This document shows, piece after piece, positions 32,942 to 41,070 of a stretch of 64,000 nucleotides of DNA. Every line of letters starts with the position of its first letter. The stretch's first letter is position 1. The notes below the pieces were generated by a model. The model was not told the origin of the DNA and did no database searches. It saw only the letters and a program-made list of their open reading frames with translations. The translations under genes were made by a program, and so were the position numbers. Source of the stretch: Eubacteriales bacterium (lineage in GTDB: Bacteria; Bacillota; Clostridia; Oscillospirales; Oscillospiraceae); assembly GCA_030536515.1 (NCBI GenBank), contig JAUNPV010000001.1, positions 62,001 through 126,000 of the forward strand, given 5' to 3'.

Positions 32942-32992
32942 TTGACAAGATAGGTAATAGGTGCTATATTACCCATGGACTTACTAGGTAAT
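32942..32992 (+). promoter_or_regulatory. isc promoter with Rrf2/IscR-type operator
   Basis: TTGACA (32942-32947) and TATATT (32965-32970) are 17 bases apart. The palindrome GGTAAT-N9-ATTACC (32953-32973) overlaps the spacer and -10 box, and a second GGTAAT lies at 32987-32992. The Rrf2 regulator is the third gene of the transcript, so this is probably a feedback site. Confidence 0.75.
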
Positions 32993-33015
32993 TATCCGTT
33001 TGGAGGAACGATACA

Positions 33016-34203
33016 ATGCACGTTTATGCAGACAATGCGGCAACCACCGCCATGAGCCAGGTGGCTATCGACGCCATGCTGCCCTATTTCAGCGAAATTT
33101 ACGGAAACCCCTCGTCCCTGCACTCCGTGGGCCAGCGGGCCAAGGAGGCTCTGGATGCAGCCCGGGCTACTGTGGCCCAGTGCCTGGGCTGTGAGCCCCG
33201 GGAGATTGTCTTTACCTCCGGCGGCAGCGAGGCCGACAACCAGGCCATCCGCTCCGCTGCCATCTATGGGGCGAAGAAGGGGAAAAAGCACATCATTTCC
33301 ACGGCCTTTGAGCACCACGCCGTGCTGCACACCCTGCAGCGGCTGGAGAAGGAGGGCTTTGAGGTCACCTATCTGGATGTCAGGCATAACCACAACATCA
33401 CCGCCCAGCAGGTCAAAGAGGCCATCCGCCCCGACACCTGCCTGGTCACCACCATGTACGCCAACAACGAAATCGGCTCCATCCTGCCCATTGCCGAGAT
33501 TGGCAAGGTCTGCAAGGAGGCGGGGGTGCTGTTCCACACCGATGCCGTCCAGGCCGCCGGTCACCTGCACATCGACGTGAAGGCCCAGAACATCGATATG
33601 CTGAGCCTCTCCGCCCACAAGTTCCACGGCCCCAAGGGCGTGGGTGCGCTGTACGTCCGCCGGGGCATTCCTCTGGTGAACATCATCGACGGCGGCGCCC
33701 AGGAGCGGGGCAAGCGGGCCGGCACCGAGAATCTGGCGGGCATCTGCGGCATGGCCGCCGCCCTGAAGGATGCCTGCGACCACATGGACGAAAATATGCC
33801 AAAAGTGGCAGCCATGCGGGACCGGCTGATTGAAGGCCTGTCCAAAATTCCCCACAGCGCCCTTAACGGCGACCCCCACAACCGGCTGCCCGGCAACGTG
33901 TCCTTCTGCTTTGAGGGCATCGAGGGCGAAAGCCTGCTGCTGCTGCTGGACATGAAGGGCGTGGCCGCCTCCTCCGGCTCCGCCTGCACCTCCGGCTCCC
34001 TGGACCCCAGCCACGTGCTGCTCGCCATTGGCCGGGTTCACGACGTGGCCCACGGCTCCCTGCGGCTTTCCTTAAGCGAATACAACACCGACGAGGAGGT
34101 GGACCACATCCTCACCGTGGTCCCCGAGGTGGTAAGCTACCTTCGCAGCATTTCCCCGGTCTGGCGTGATTTGCAGACCGGCAAGCGGGAATATATTCTG
34201 TAA
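33016..34203 (+). CDS. iscS: Cysteine desulfurase IscS/NifS
   Basis: This PLP enzyme removes sulfur from cysteine and passes it to the IscU scaffold. The 395-residue protein has the PLP lysine K202 in SAHKFHGPKG, HTDAVQAAGH upstream of it, ERGKRAGTENL, and the persulfide Cys C324 in SGSACTSGSLDPSHV. The ATG at 33016 has TTTGGAGGAA about 8 bases upstream. It is first in the iscS-iscU-rrf2 operon; a 200-bp repeat-filled gap precedes iscU. Confidence 0.95.
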   Translation: MHVYADNAATTAMSQVAIDAMLPYFSEIYGNPSSLHSVGQRAKEALDAARATVAQCLGCEPREIVFTSGGSEADNQAIRSAAIYGAKKGKKHIISTAFEHHAVLHTLQRLEKEGFEVTYLDVRHNHNITAQQVKEAIRPDTCLVTTMYANNEIGSILPIAEIGKVCKEAGVLFHTDAVQAAGHLHIDVKAQNIDMLSLSAHKFHGPKGVGALYVRRGIPLVNIIDGGAQERGKRAGTENLAGICGMAAALKDACDHMDENMPKVAAMRDRLIEGLSKIPHSALNGDPHNRLPGNVSFCFEGIEGESLLLLLDMKGVAASSGSACTSGSLDPSHVLLAIGRVHDVAHGSLRLSLSEYNTDEEVDHILTVVPEVVSYLRSISPVWRDLQTGKREYIL

Positions 34204-34206
34204 AAG

Positions 34207-34376
34207 GCTTCCCCCTCCGGGGGAAGCTGTCACCAGTGCTGCAGCACTGGTGACTGATGAGGGGTGTACGTCCATTGAAGCACACAAAAAGGGCAACACT
34301 CCCTTTTATAAATGCTCAAAAGTGGGAACGCCCCTCATCCGCCCCTTCGGGGCACCTTCTCCCGAGGGAGAAGGCT
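34207..34376. repeat. Palindromic repeat between iscS and iscU
   Basis: CTTCCCCCTCCGGGGGAAG and TCACCAGTGCTGCAGCACTGGTGA hairpins at the left are followed by CCCCTCATCCGCCCC and CCTTCTCCCGAGGGAGAAGG at the right. It fills the iscS-iscU gap and contains no gene. Confidence 0.7.
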
Positions 34377-34404
34377 AATTAAAAAATTTAGGAGAGAAAA
34401 GATT

Positions 34405-34836
34405 ATGGCACTGTACTCTGAAAAGGTTATGGATCACTTCACCCATCCCCGGAACGTGGGCGTTCTGGAGGATGCCAACGGCGTGGGCGAGGTTGGCAAC
34501 GCCAAGTGCGGCGATATTATGAAAATCTATCTGAAAATTGAAAACGACATTATTGAGGACGTGAAGTTCGAGACCTTCGGCTGCGGCTCTGCCATTGCCT
34601 CGTCCTCCATGGCCACCGAGATGATCAAGGGCAAGTCCATCTACGAGGCCATGGCTCTGACCAACAAGGCCGTGGCCGAGGCACTGGACGGCCTGCCCGC
34701 CCACAAGCTCCACTGCTCCGTCCTGGCGGAGGAGGCCATCAAGAAGGCCCTGAAGGACTACTTTGACTCCAACAACATCCCCTACGACGACAAGGTGTTC
34801 CCCGACTGCGAGCACTGCGGTCACTGCGAGCACTGA
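34405..34836 (+). CDS. iscU: Iron-sulfur scaffold IscU/NifU-N
   Basis: The 143-residue scaffold carries the three assembly cysteines (GNAKCGDIM, FGCGSAIASS, LHCSVLAEEAI) and builds [2Fe-2S]/[4Fe-4S] clusters with sulfur from IscS. The C-terminus has an extra metal-binding-looking tail, PDCEHCGHCEH, with three Cys and three His. AGGAGAG lies before the ATG. The rrf2 gene follows after 3 bp. Confidence 0.94.
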   Translation: MALYSEKVMDHFTHPRNVGVLEDANGVGEVGNAKCGDIMKIYLKIENDIIEDVKFETFGCGSAIASSSMATEMIKGKSIYEAMALTNKAVAEALDGLPAHKLHCSVLAEEAIKKALKDYFDSNNIPYDDKVFPDCEHCGHCEH

Positions 34837-34839
34837 GCC

Positions 34840-35244
34840 ATGATTGTATCGACGAAGGGCCGCTATGCCCTGCGGGTGATGGTCTGCCTGGCCCAGCGGG
34901 GCGGGGAGGAGTACATCCCCTTAAAGGAAATTGCGGAATCTGAGGAGATTTCCCAGAAATACCTGGAATCCATCATGGGCGTGCTGTCCAAGGCCGGGTT
35001 TCTGGATGCCGTCCACGGCAAGGGCGGCGGCTACCGCTTGAACCGAAAGCCCGAGGCGTACACCATCGGCAGCATTTTGAAGCTCACCGAGGGGGGCCTC
35101 ACCGCAGTCTCCTGCACCACCCAGGGCGCTGCCGCCTGCTCCCGCCAGCAGTGCTGTCAGGCCAAGCCCATGTGGGACCGCCTGGACAAAATGATTGACG
35201 ATTTCTTCGAAGGCATCACCCTGGCGGATTTGCTCAGAGAATAA
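34840..35244 (+). CDS. Rrf2 family regulator (IscR-like)
   Basis: The 134-residue protein has the winged-helix start MIVSTKGRYALRVMVCLAQR, recognition segment ISQKYLESIMGVLSKAGFLD and wing HGKGGGYRLNRKPEAYTIG, followed by a Cys-rich loop (SCTTQGAAACSRQQCC, about 92-107) that could bind an Fe-S cluster as in IscR. It probably represses the isc promoter when clusters are plentiful. Position in the isc operon supports the IscR role, although CymR-like cysteine control is an alternative. Confidence 0.9.
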   Translation: MIVSTKGRYALRVMVCLAQRGGEEYIPLKEIAESEEISQKYLESIMGVLSKAGFLDAVHGKGGGYRLNRKPEAYTIGSILKLTEGGLTAVSCTTQGAAACSRQQCCQAKPMWDRLDKMIDDFFEGITLADLLRE

Positions 35245-35304
35245 CCCCATCCCCCGGACCGGGGGAGGCTGCATAATCACCGGAAGGATGTGTGCAAGTT
35301 GAAC

Positions 35305-36174
35305 ATGATGAAAAAATTTGTCTGCGTAGCGGCAGCCGCCGCCATGCTTCTGACCATGGCAGGCTGCTCCGGCGCTGCATCTGCGCCGCCTCCCACCCAG
35401 ACCCCGGCCACCGTCGGCGCAGCGGTGGAGCAGCCCCAGGAATCGACGGCGGCGGAAACCGCCGCCCCCACGGAGCCAACGGAAGCCGTCCCCGCCTACT
35501 ACGAGGAGCAGCCGGACATTCCCACCCTGGACAGCGTGACACCGGCCCCCTGCGACGGCAAGAGCGCATCGGGCCCCATGGAAAGCGGGAAGTATCTGGA
35601 GCTGTGCTTCAACTACCGCACCAATGACAGCGGCAGCGACAACACCGAGGCGGTTCTGTCCGCCTATGTCTCCTTTGTCACAGAGCAGGGCCTGGCGGTC
35701 CGGGAGGTCTCCTCGCCGGAGGAATACGCCGCTCTGAATGCGGATTATCACAGAGGCCCAGAGGACGAAAAGGAGCTGTATCACATCCTCAAGGACGGAC
35801 AAACCGTGGCGGTGGTGGCCCAGAGTGCACAGCTGCACCGGCTGAGCATTTTTCTGCTGGATGCCTGGGCGCCGGGCGAAAGGCCGGACGGGGAGCCCAA
35901 GGACACCGCCTTCGGCATCGGAACGGTCTATCTGTCGGCCCGAAAGGGCAATGCCTTCTACGACCTCCAGTTCACAGACGGCCAGCTGGTTTCCGAGTCC
36001 TACGAGGATGAGGCAGGCAAGGGCGGCTACGGCGGGGATTCCGCCGCAGACATTTCCTACGCCAGATTCTACGGCATGACCGTGGAGGAAGTGACCGAGC
36101 AGCTTCAAAACGACGGCTACGCAGTGTTCACCGGCGACGACCTCTACGAGGTTATGATGAAAACACTACAGTGA
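35305..36174 (+). CDS. Lipoprotein of unknown function
   Basis: The 289-residue protein starts MMKKFVCVAAAAAMLLTMAGC (lipobox Cys near 21), then a 45-residue Ala/Pro/Thr/Glu linker and a mixed alpha/beta region with no recognised fold (SGKYLELCFNYRTNDSGSDN, HILKDGQTVAVVAQSAQLHR, YGMTVEEVTEQLQNDGYAVF). The start codon is not certain: the best ribosome site (GGAAGG at about 35282) is rather far from 35305, and GTG 35290 is in frame. A terminator follows directly. Confidence 0.65.
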   Translation: MMKKFVCVAAAAAMLLTMAGCSGAASAPPPTQTPATVGAAVEQPQESTAAETAAPTEPTEAVPAYYEEQPDIPTLDSVTPAPCDGKSASGPMESGKYLELCFNYRTNDSGSDNTEAVLSAYVSFVTEQGLAVREVSSPEEYAALNADYHRGPEDEKELYHILKDGQTVAVVAQSAQLHRLSIFLLDAWAPGERPDGEPKDTAFGIGTVYLSARKGNAFYDLQFTDGQLVSESYEDEAGKGGYGGDSAADISYARFYGMTVEEVTEQLQNDGYAVFTGDDLYEVMMKTLQ

Positions 36175-36180
36175 TGCAAA

Positions 36181-36213
36181 AATCCCCCGAACCCAGGTCC
36201 GGGGGATTTTTTG
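36181..36213 (+). terminator. Intrinsic terminator after the lipoprotein gene
   Basis: AATCCCCCG (36181-36189) pairs with CGGGGGATT (36200-36208) and is followed by TTTTT. Confidence 0.85.
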
Positions 36214-36234
36214 CGCCGAAAACGCACAGCACCC

Positions 36235-36503
36235 CGTAGGGGCGGGTTATTATAGATTAAGGAGCGATTGCCACCGGCAATCGTTCTATTTTAATCTGCT
36301 GCGCAGAGCACCACCCGCCCGTCGGCCCCCGCCGAGAGGGCCGCTCTGTGTCGCAACCCAGCGGCGGCCTGAGGGCAGGCCGCCCTACGGGGTGTTTTAT
36401 GATAGCCTGGTGGAGGCACGGAAGGATACAACAGGGAAGGTTTCCGCCCGCATTCCTCATCCGTCTTGCCCTTCGGGCAATCCACCTTCCCCCCGGGGGA
36501 AGG
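36235..36503. repeat. GTAGGG repeat and CCTTCCCCC repeat in tandem
   Basis: The gap 36175-36591 has no gene. It holds a GTAGGG element (36235-36389, with inner GCGATTGCC/GGCAATCG hairpin) and a CCTCATCCGTCTTGCC...CCCCCGGGGGAAGG element (36455-36503), followed by the blaI promoter. Confidence 0.75.
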
Positions 36504-36523
36504 TTTTTTGGTGCGGGAAAAAC

Positions 36524-36576
36524 TTGACAAATTCACTCTAATGTGTTAGATTAAAAGTGTACTCTAATCCATTAGA
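36524..36576 (+). promoter_or_regulatory. BlaI-type promoter with two palindromic operators
   Basis: TTGACA (36524-36529) and TAGATT (36547-36552) are 17 bases apart. TCTAATGTGTTAGA (36537-36550) overlaps the -10 box and the perfect palindrome TCTAATCCATTAGA (36563-36576) lies just downstream. These are expected targets for the repressor encoded 16 bp later. Confidence 0.8.
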
Positions 36577-36591
36577 CAAAGGAGACACCCG

Positions 36592-36963
36592 ATGGAGACA
36601 CCGAAAATTTTTGAGAGCGAATACCGGTTCTGCACCATTTTGTGGGATAACGAGCCGATTTCCAGCCGGGAGCTGGTGGAAAAGTGCCGGGAGCAGCTTT
36701 CCTGGAAGCCCTCCACCACCTACACCGTCATCAAGCGGCTGTCGGAGCGGGGGGTGCTGAAAAACGAGAATACCGTGGTCACCTCCCTCATCAGCCGGGA
36801 GCAGGCCCAGGCGGCGGAGATTGACGAGCTGGTGGAAAAGCGCTTTTCCGGCTCCCTGCCCGCCTTTGTGGCGGCCTTTGCGAAAAACGCTCGGCTGTCC
36901 GACCGGGAGCTTGACGAGGTCCAGAGCCTCATCGACCGCTACAGAAAGGGGGAGACGCTGTGA
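36592..36963 (+). CDS. BlaI/MecI-family repressor
   Basis: The 123-residue protein has the winged-helix domain of BlaI repressors (ESEYRFCTILWDNEPISSRE, WKPSTTYTVIKRLSERGVL) and a C-terminal dimerisation region (SLISREQAQAAEIDELVEKR). It is proteolysed in classic systems after activation of the BlaR1 membrane protease. AAAGGAG precedes the ATG. The TGA overlaps the GTG of the M56 gene, the normal blaI-blaR1 arrangement. No beta-lactamase gene lies nearby. Confidence 0.93.
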   Translation: METPKIFESEYRFCTILWDNEPISSRELVEKCREQLSWKPSTTYTVIKRLSERGVLKNENTVVTSLISREQAQAAEIDELVEKRFSGSLPAFVAAFAKNARLSDRELDEVQSLIDRYRKGETL

Positions 36964-39900
36964 CGGACCTGTTTTTCCGGGTGCTGAATCTCAGCATCAG
37001 CGCCAGCTACCTGGTGCTGGCCGTTGCGGGGCTGCGGCTGGTGCTGAAAAAAGCCCCCCGGTGGGTGTGGCCCCTGCTGTGGGGCTTGGTGGCCCTGCGG
37101 CTGCTGGTGCCGGTGTCCATCGAAAGCCGGATGAGCATGGTGCCGGACCCTGCGCCGGTGAGCCGGGCGGCGGTGGCGGCCTACGCCCCGCCGGTGACCG
37201 TGAAAGCCGCCGCCGACCGCCAGGTCAACGCTGCCAACGCTTCCCAGAACCGGCCGGTGGAGGTCAGGACCGAGCCTGCCGCCGACGATATTCTGGCCAT
37301 GGTGTGGCTGGCGGGGGCAGCGGGGATGGCCCTGTACACCGCCGGAAGCTATGCTAGCCTTCGCCGCCGGGTGGGCAGGGCCAGGCAGGTGGAGCGGGGG
37401 ATTTTTGAAAGCCAAAATGTGGCGTCCCCCTTCGTGCTGGGCCTGGTGCGGCCCCGGATTTACCTGCCTGTGGGCCTGGGGGAGCCGGACCGGGGCTACA
37501 TTCTGGCCCACGAGCGGGCCCACATCCGCAGGCTGGACCACCTGTGGAAGCCCCTGGGCTTTTTCCTGCTGGCGGTCCACTGGTTCAACCCCGTCCTGTG
37601 GCTGGCCTATGTGCTGCTGTGCCGGGACATCGAGCTGGCCTGCGACGAGCGGGTCATTCGGACCCTGGGCCGGGAGGGCCGGGCGGATTATTCCCAGGCC
37701 CTGCTGACCTGCGCCGTCCGCCGCCGCTCCATCGCCGCCTGCCCTCTGGCCTTTGGGGAGGTGGGGGTGAAGCAGCGGGTGAAATCGGTGCTCAGCTACA
37801 AAAAGCCCGCCTTCTGGGTGGTGCTGGCGGCGGTGATTGCCTCTGTCGTGGTGTCCGTGTGCTTCCTGACCAACCCGGAAACGGCGGAAAAGGGGCGGCT
37901 GACCCTGGATGCGGTGCGGGAGCTGGCGCAAAAGGACGGCCCCATCTCCATGGAGGACCTGGATGGCTATGCACACCTTGATGATGGCTTCAACAGCAAG
38001 CCATTCGGCAGTAAGGTAGATTTTTATGATGTAACCGGGAACCTGTACATTTACGCATATCCGCAGCAGAAATACACCAAGGGACAGTGCGGAATTCAGC
38101 TTCACTGCAAGCATGACAGCGCAGTGCTCAACCTTCAGGAGCACCCGGAGCATCTGGAGGAATTCCTGGAACTTCACGACCGCCCTCTGGACGAGGGGTG
38201 GGACAACCACTGGAAGCTGTCCCTGGGCTGCACGGACCTTTCCCCCACCGGGGCGGAGGTGTATCTGAATCAGTACGGCTACAGTGAAAATTACCAGCTG
38301 TCCTTTGACGAAAACTACACCATCTGGAAAAAGGACGACAGGAAAAGCTGGGTGGAGCTGCCCAGCAAAACAGCATCGGAGGCAGGCCAGCGGTCCCTTC
38401 CCAGCGGGCAGTACGAGCAGGTGCTTGACTGGACGGAGCGCTACGGCGTTCTGCCCGACGGGGAATACCGGCTCACCAAGCGGGCGTATTTTGACAGCTT
38501 CGGCACAGACATTTCAGCCCAGGTGCCCGTGGAGTTCCGCATCAGTGTGGACGGCAAGCCCCAGCTGACGGTGGCGGAATTCTTAAACCGAAAGAAATTT
38601 GAAGATAACGAGGCGTATCTCAGAACAGCAGACCGGGAAGCCTACAAGACAGCCCATCGGAACGGCTGGGCGGATTATGAGGACTTTGCCTACGTGGAGG
38701 ACGTCTCTATGCCCGGATGGACACATCGCGCCTTCCTGCTGGAGAACGGCCTGGTCATGTCCATGAACGGGGACACCTCCAAACCACGGCCCTACAATAT
38801 GGGACTTTCCAACGGTATTGACGGTGAATGGGTCGATATGAACGGGATGGAGAGCCGGGAGGCCCTGGCCTTTGCCCTGGACCTGTTCAGCCAGCCCCTG
38901 GCCCCGGGGGCTCAGGACCACATCGGGGTCGCTCTGACGGTGAATGCCTGCTCCCCCACCGGGGCCACGGTGTCCTTTGTGGGGACTCCCCCGGACCATG
39001 TTGTCATCAAGCCTTACAAAACCTGTTATCTGTCAAAGCTGGATGACAGCGGCCTCTGGCAGGAAATGCCGGATGTCGATGGCGAAGTAAGCCGCAGCAG
39101 CGGCTTCCCCTGGGATATGCCTGCTGCCCAGACCTTCGACTGGACGGAGCAGTACGGCCCCCTGGACCCCGGAACCTACCGCATCAACGTTGACACCCAG
39201 GTTTCCTATGAAAGCGGCGGGGAGCTGACTTACCTTGGGCTGATATACTGGAAGCTGAGTGCCCCCTTCACCGTCGGCGAAAGCCAGACCGAGGCCCTGG
39301 CCGCCCAGGCGAAGCCCTTCGAACCCGGCGAGGTCCACGACCTGACCCAGGCGGTGCTGTACATCCGGGACGCCGAGTACGTCCTCACCGACCGGGACAG
39401 CCTTGCCTATCTGGAAAGCCTCCTGTCCCAGGCCAGGCCGGAAAAGGGGGCCCCGGGCTGCCCATTTAACAGCACGGCCTATCTGGTCCGGGCGGACGGA
39501 GCGGTGTTCTCCTTCCGCCACGCCGAGGACAGCTGCCAGGCCATCGAAGCGGGGGACAGCTACTATGCCTATGACCTGGGCCTGGGCCGGGACTTCTGGG
39601 ATACCTTCGGCCTGGTCCAGAATTTCGTGGAGACCACCTACGATGACCAGGGCCAGGTGGTCCAGACGGACGAATACCAATGGGGCCTCCGGGTCCCGGA
39701 CTCCACCACCAAATTCCGCTACGATGAGGCGGGGAACCTCCACATCAAGGAGCGCTTAAACGACGACGGCACCACCCGCCGGAAGGAAATTTACGAATAC
39801 GACAGCCGGGGCAGCCAAATCGCCTGGTGGAGCTATGACGGCAACACCCTCTGGACCCGGGGCCAGCGGGAGTTTGACGAACAGGGCAATGTGGTGCAGG

Positions 39901-40265
39901 AGACCTCCTACCGGGGGGATGTGCTGTACCTGGGCACGGCCTACGTCTACGACGAGAACGGCCGCATCCTGGAAAAGATATCCACCCTGGAGGGCCAGCC
40001 CGCCGGAACCGCCCGCTACGAATGGTCAGACGACCACCACTACCGGGTGTCCCACCTGGACACCAACGAGAACCTCCTGTACAGCACCGCCTATGTCACC
40101 GACGATGAGGACCGGGTCATCCGCTGGGAGCAGTTCACCAAAGACGGCGTCTCCGAGGGCTGGGAGGAATACGAATACGCAGAAGGCAACGACCGCCAGA
40201 TGATTGTCCGCTGCTACGACAAAACCGGAACCCTCACAGAGGAGGGCTGGCGGAACATCGACTGA
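36960..40265 (+). CDS. Giant M56/BlaR1-like sensor protease with Ig-like and YD-repeat extracellular region
   Basis: The 1101-residue protein has four N-terminal membrane helices (about 10-30, 35-52, 110-128, 284-303) and a cytoplasmic M56 zinc site HERAH (184-188) with CDE (228-230) as the third-ligand region. From residue 310 it is extracellular: two similar Ig-like units at about 420-530 and 655-772, each ending LDWTERYG or FDWTEQYG followed by GxYR, then six YD-type repeats at 894-1097 (YDDQGQVV, YDEAGNLH, YDSRGSQI, FDEQGNVV, YDENGRIL, YDKTGTLT). No penicillin-binding SxxK domain is seen. It should cleave the partner repressor on an unknown outer signal. Confidence 0.88.
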   Translation: MTDLFFRVLNLSISASYLVLAVAGLRLVLKKAPRWVWPLLWGLVALRLLVPVSIESRMSMVPDPAPVSRAAVAAYAPPVTVKAAADRQVNAANASQNRPVEVRTEPAADDILAMVWLAGAAGMALYTAGSYASLRRRVGRARQVERGIFESQNVASPFVLGLVRPRIYLPVGLGEPDRGYILAHERAHIRRLDHLWKPLGFFLLAVHWFNPVLWLAYVLLCRDIELACDERVIRTLGREGRADYSQALLTCAVRRRSIAACPLAFGEVGVKQRVKSVLSYKKPAFWVVLAAVIASVVVSVCFLTNPETAEKGRLTLDAVRELAQKDGPISMEDLDGYAHLDDGFNSKPFGSKVDFYDVTGNLYIYAYPQQKYTKGQCGIQLHCKHDSAVLNLQEHPEHLEEFLELHDRPLDEGWDNHWKLSLGCTDLSPTGAEVYLNQYGYSENYQLSFDENYTIWKKDDRKSWVELPSKTASEAGQRSLPSGQYEQVLDWTERYGVLPDGEYRLTKRAYFDSFGTDISAQVPVEFRISVDGKPQLTVAEFLNRKKFEDNEAYLRTADREAYKTAHRNGWADYEDFAYVEDVSMPGWTHRAFLLENGLVMSMNGDTSKPRPYNMGLSNGIDGEWVDMNGMESREALAFALDLFSQPLAPGAQDHIGVALTVNACSPTGATVSFVGTPPDHVVIKPYKTCYLSKLDDSGLWQEMPDVDGEVSRSSGFPWDMPAAQTFDWTEQYGPLDPGTYRINVDTQVSYESGGELTYLGLIYWKLSAPFTVGESQTEALAAQAKPFEPGEVHDLTQAVLYIRDAEYVLTDRDSLAYLESLLSQARPEKGAPGCPFNSTAYLVRADGAVFSFRHAEDSCQAIEAGDSYYAYDLGLGRDFWDTFGLVQNFVETTYDDQGQVVQTDEYQWGLRVPDSTTKFRYDEAGNLHIKERLNDDGTTRRKEIYEYDSRGSQIAWWSYDGNTLWTRGQREFDEQGNVVQETSYRGDVLYLGTAYVYDENGRILEKISTLEGQPAGTARYEWSDDHHYRVSHLDTNENLLYSTAYVTDDEDRVIRWEQFTKDGVSEGWEEYEYAEGNDRQMIVRCYDKTGTLTEEGWRNID

Positions 40266-40319
40266 GGCGGAATTTTTAAGACAACGATTTGAGCTTGTGT
40301 GCTTTACCCAGCAAGAACT

Positions 40320-40347
40320 GTAGGGCGGCCTGCCCTCAGGCCGCCGT
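40320..40347. repeat. Half GTAGGG palindromic repeat
   Basis: GTAGGGCGGCCT...AGGCCGCC follows the M56 gene; its partner half is missing or diverged. Confidence 0.65.
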
Positions 40348-40470
40348 CCATGTTTTCCTATGGAAAACATGGAAAACCGGATAGCCGCATCAGGAAAGCG
40401 GACTGCTCCGCAAGGGCAAGCCGGACTAACCCGATAAACAGAAAACGATTTATCGCTTTATTGGGCAGCA

Positions 40471-40502
40471 AAAAAGCAGACCGGAGGACCGCTCTGCTTT
40501 TT
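40471..40502. terminator. Bidirectional terminator between M56 gene and lipoprotein
   Basis: AAAAAGCAGA pairs with TCTGCTTTTT, separating two converging genes. Confidence 0.82.
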
Positions 40503-40507
40503 GATTT

Positions 40508-40975
40508 TCATGCTTCAGCCGCACGCTGCCAATAGAGGGTCTCCCCTTCCAGCTCCATGGCCAGCCGGGTCTCGCCGTCCCCGGTGAGGACGGTGAGGGA
40601 CAAATTCCGCTGGCCCTCTACATAGGGAATGACGGTGGCGTCAATCCGGTCGCCGCTGCGGGAGTATGTGCCCTCGCCGCCGGCGCTGACGCCGATGTAG
40701 TAGGTGAATGCACCGTCGGAGGACAGCTCCAGATTGGTTCCCTCCTGGAGCCCGGTGCCGAACATGGCCAGCAGGGATTCGTGGTTTTTCAGCCCGTCCT
40801 CCGTGGCCGGACCGTCCAGCTTCCACACGCCGGTGACGTCGGCCTGGGGGGCGGTGGTGTCAATCACGGAAATGGCGGCATCGGGAATGGCCGCCAGAGG
40901 CTGCTGCCGGGAGCAGCCGGATAAAAACAGCAGTGCCGTCAGAAAAAGGGGCACAATGATTCTCAAAGCATTCAT
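40508..40975 (-). CDS. Small lipoprotein, lipocalin-like
   Basis: The 155-residue protein has a lipobox (TALLFLSGC) and a beta-rich body (VTGVWKLDG, ELSSDGAFTYYIGVSAGGEG, NLSLTVLTGDGETRLAMELE) of the kind found in lipocalin/META-like small lipoproteins. It should be exported and membrane-anchored. Function is unknown. AAAGGAG precedes the ATG. It is a single-gene unit with its own promoter and palindrome. Confidence 0.7.
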   Translation of the reverse strand: MNALRIIVPLFLTALLFLSGCSRQQPLAAIPDAAISVIDTTAPQADVTGVWKLDGPATEDGLKNHESLLAMFGTGLQEGTNLELSSDGAFTYYIGVSAGGEGTYSRSGDRIDATVIPYVEGQRNLSLTVLTGDGETRLAMELEGETLYWQRAAEA

Positions 40976-40991
40976 AAATAAGACTCCTTTC

Positions 40992-41038
40992 TGTCATATC
41001 TATGACATAATGATACCATTTTGCAGAAAAGATGTCAA
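40992..41038 (-). promoter_or_regulatory. Promoter with perfect palindrome before the lipoprotein gene
   Basis: TTGACA (41033-41038) and TATCAT (41010-41015) on the minus strand are 17 bases apart. A perfect inverted repeat TGTCATA / TATGACA with a 2-base spacer (40992-41007) lies between the -10 box and the ribosome site, a position suited to a repressor. Confidence 0.7.
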
Positions 41039-41070
41039 ATTAAGAAAACATTAAGATGATTTGGCTACGA

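Noticed and set aside
36960..40265. Classical beta-lactam resistance sensor BlaR1
   Set aside because: The BlaI partner and M56 protease fit, but no penicillin-binding SxxK domain is visible and no beta-lactamase or mecA-like gene is nearby.
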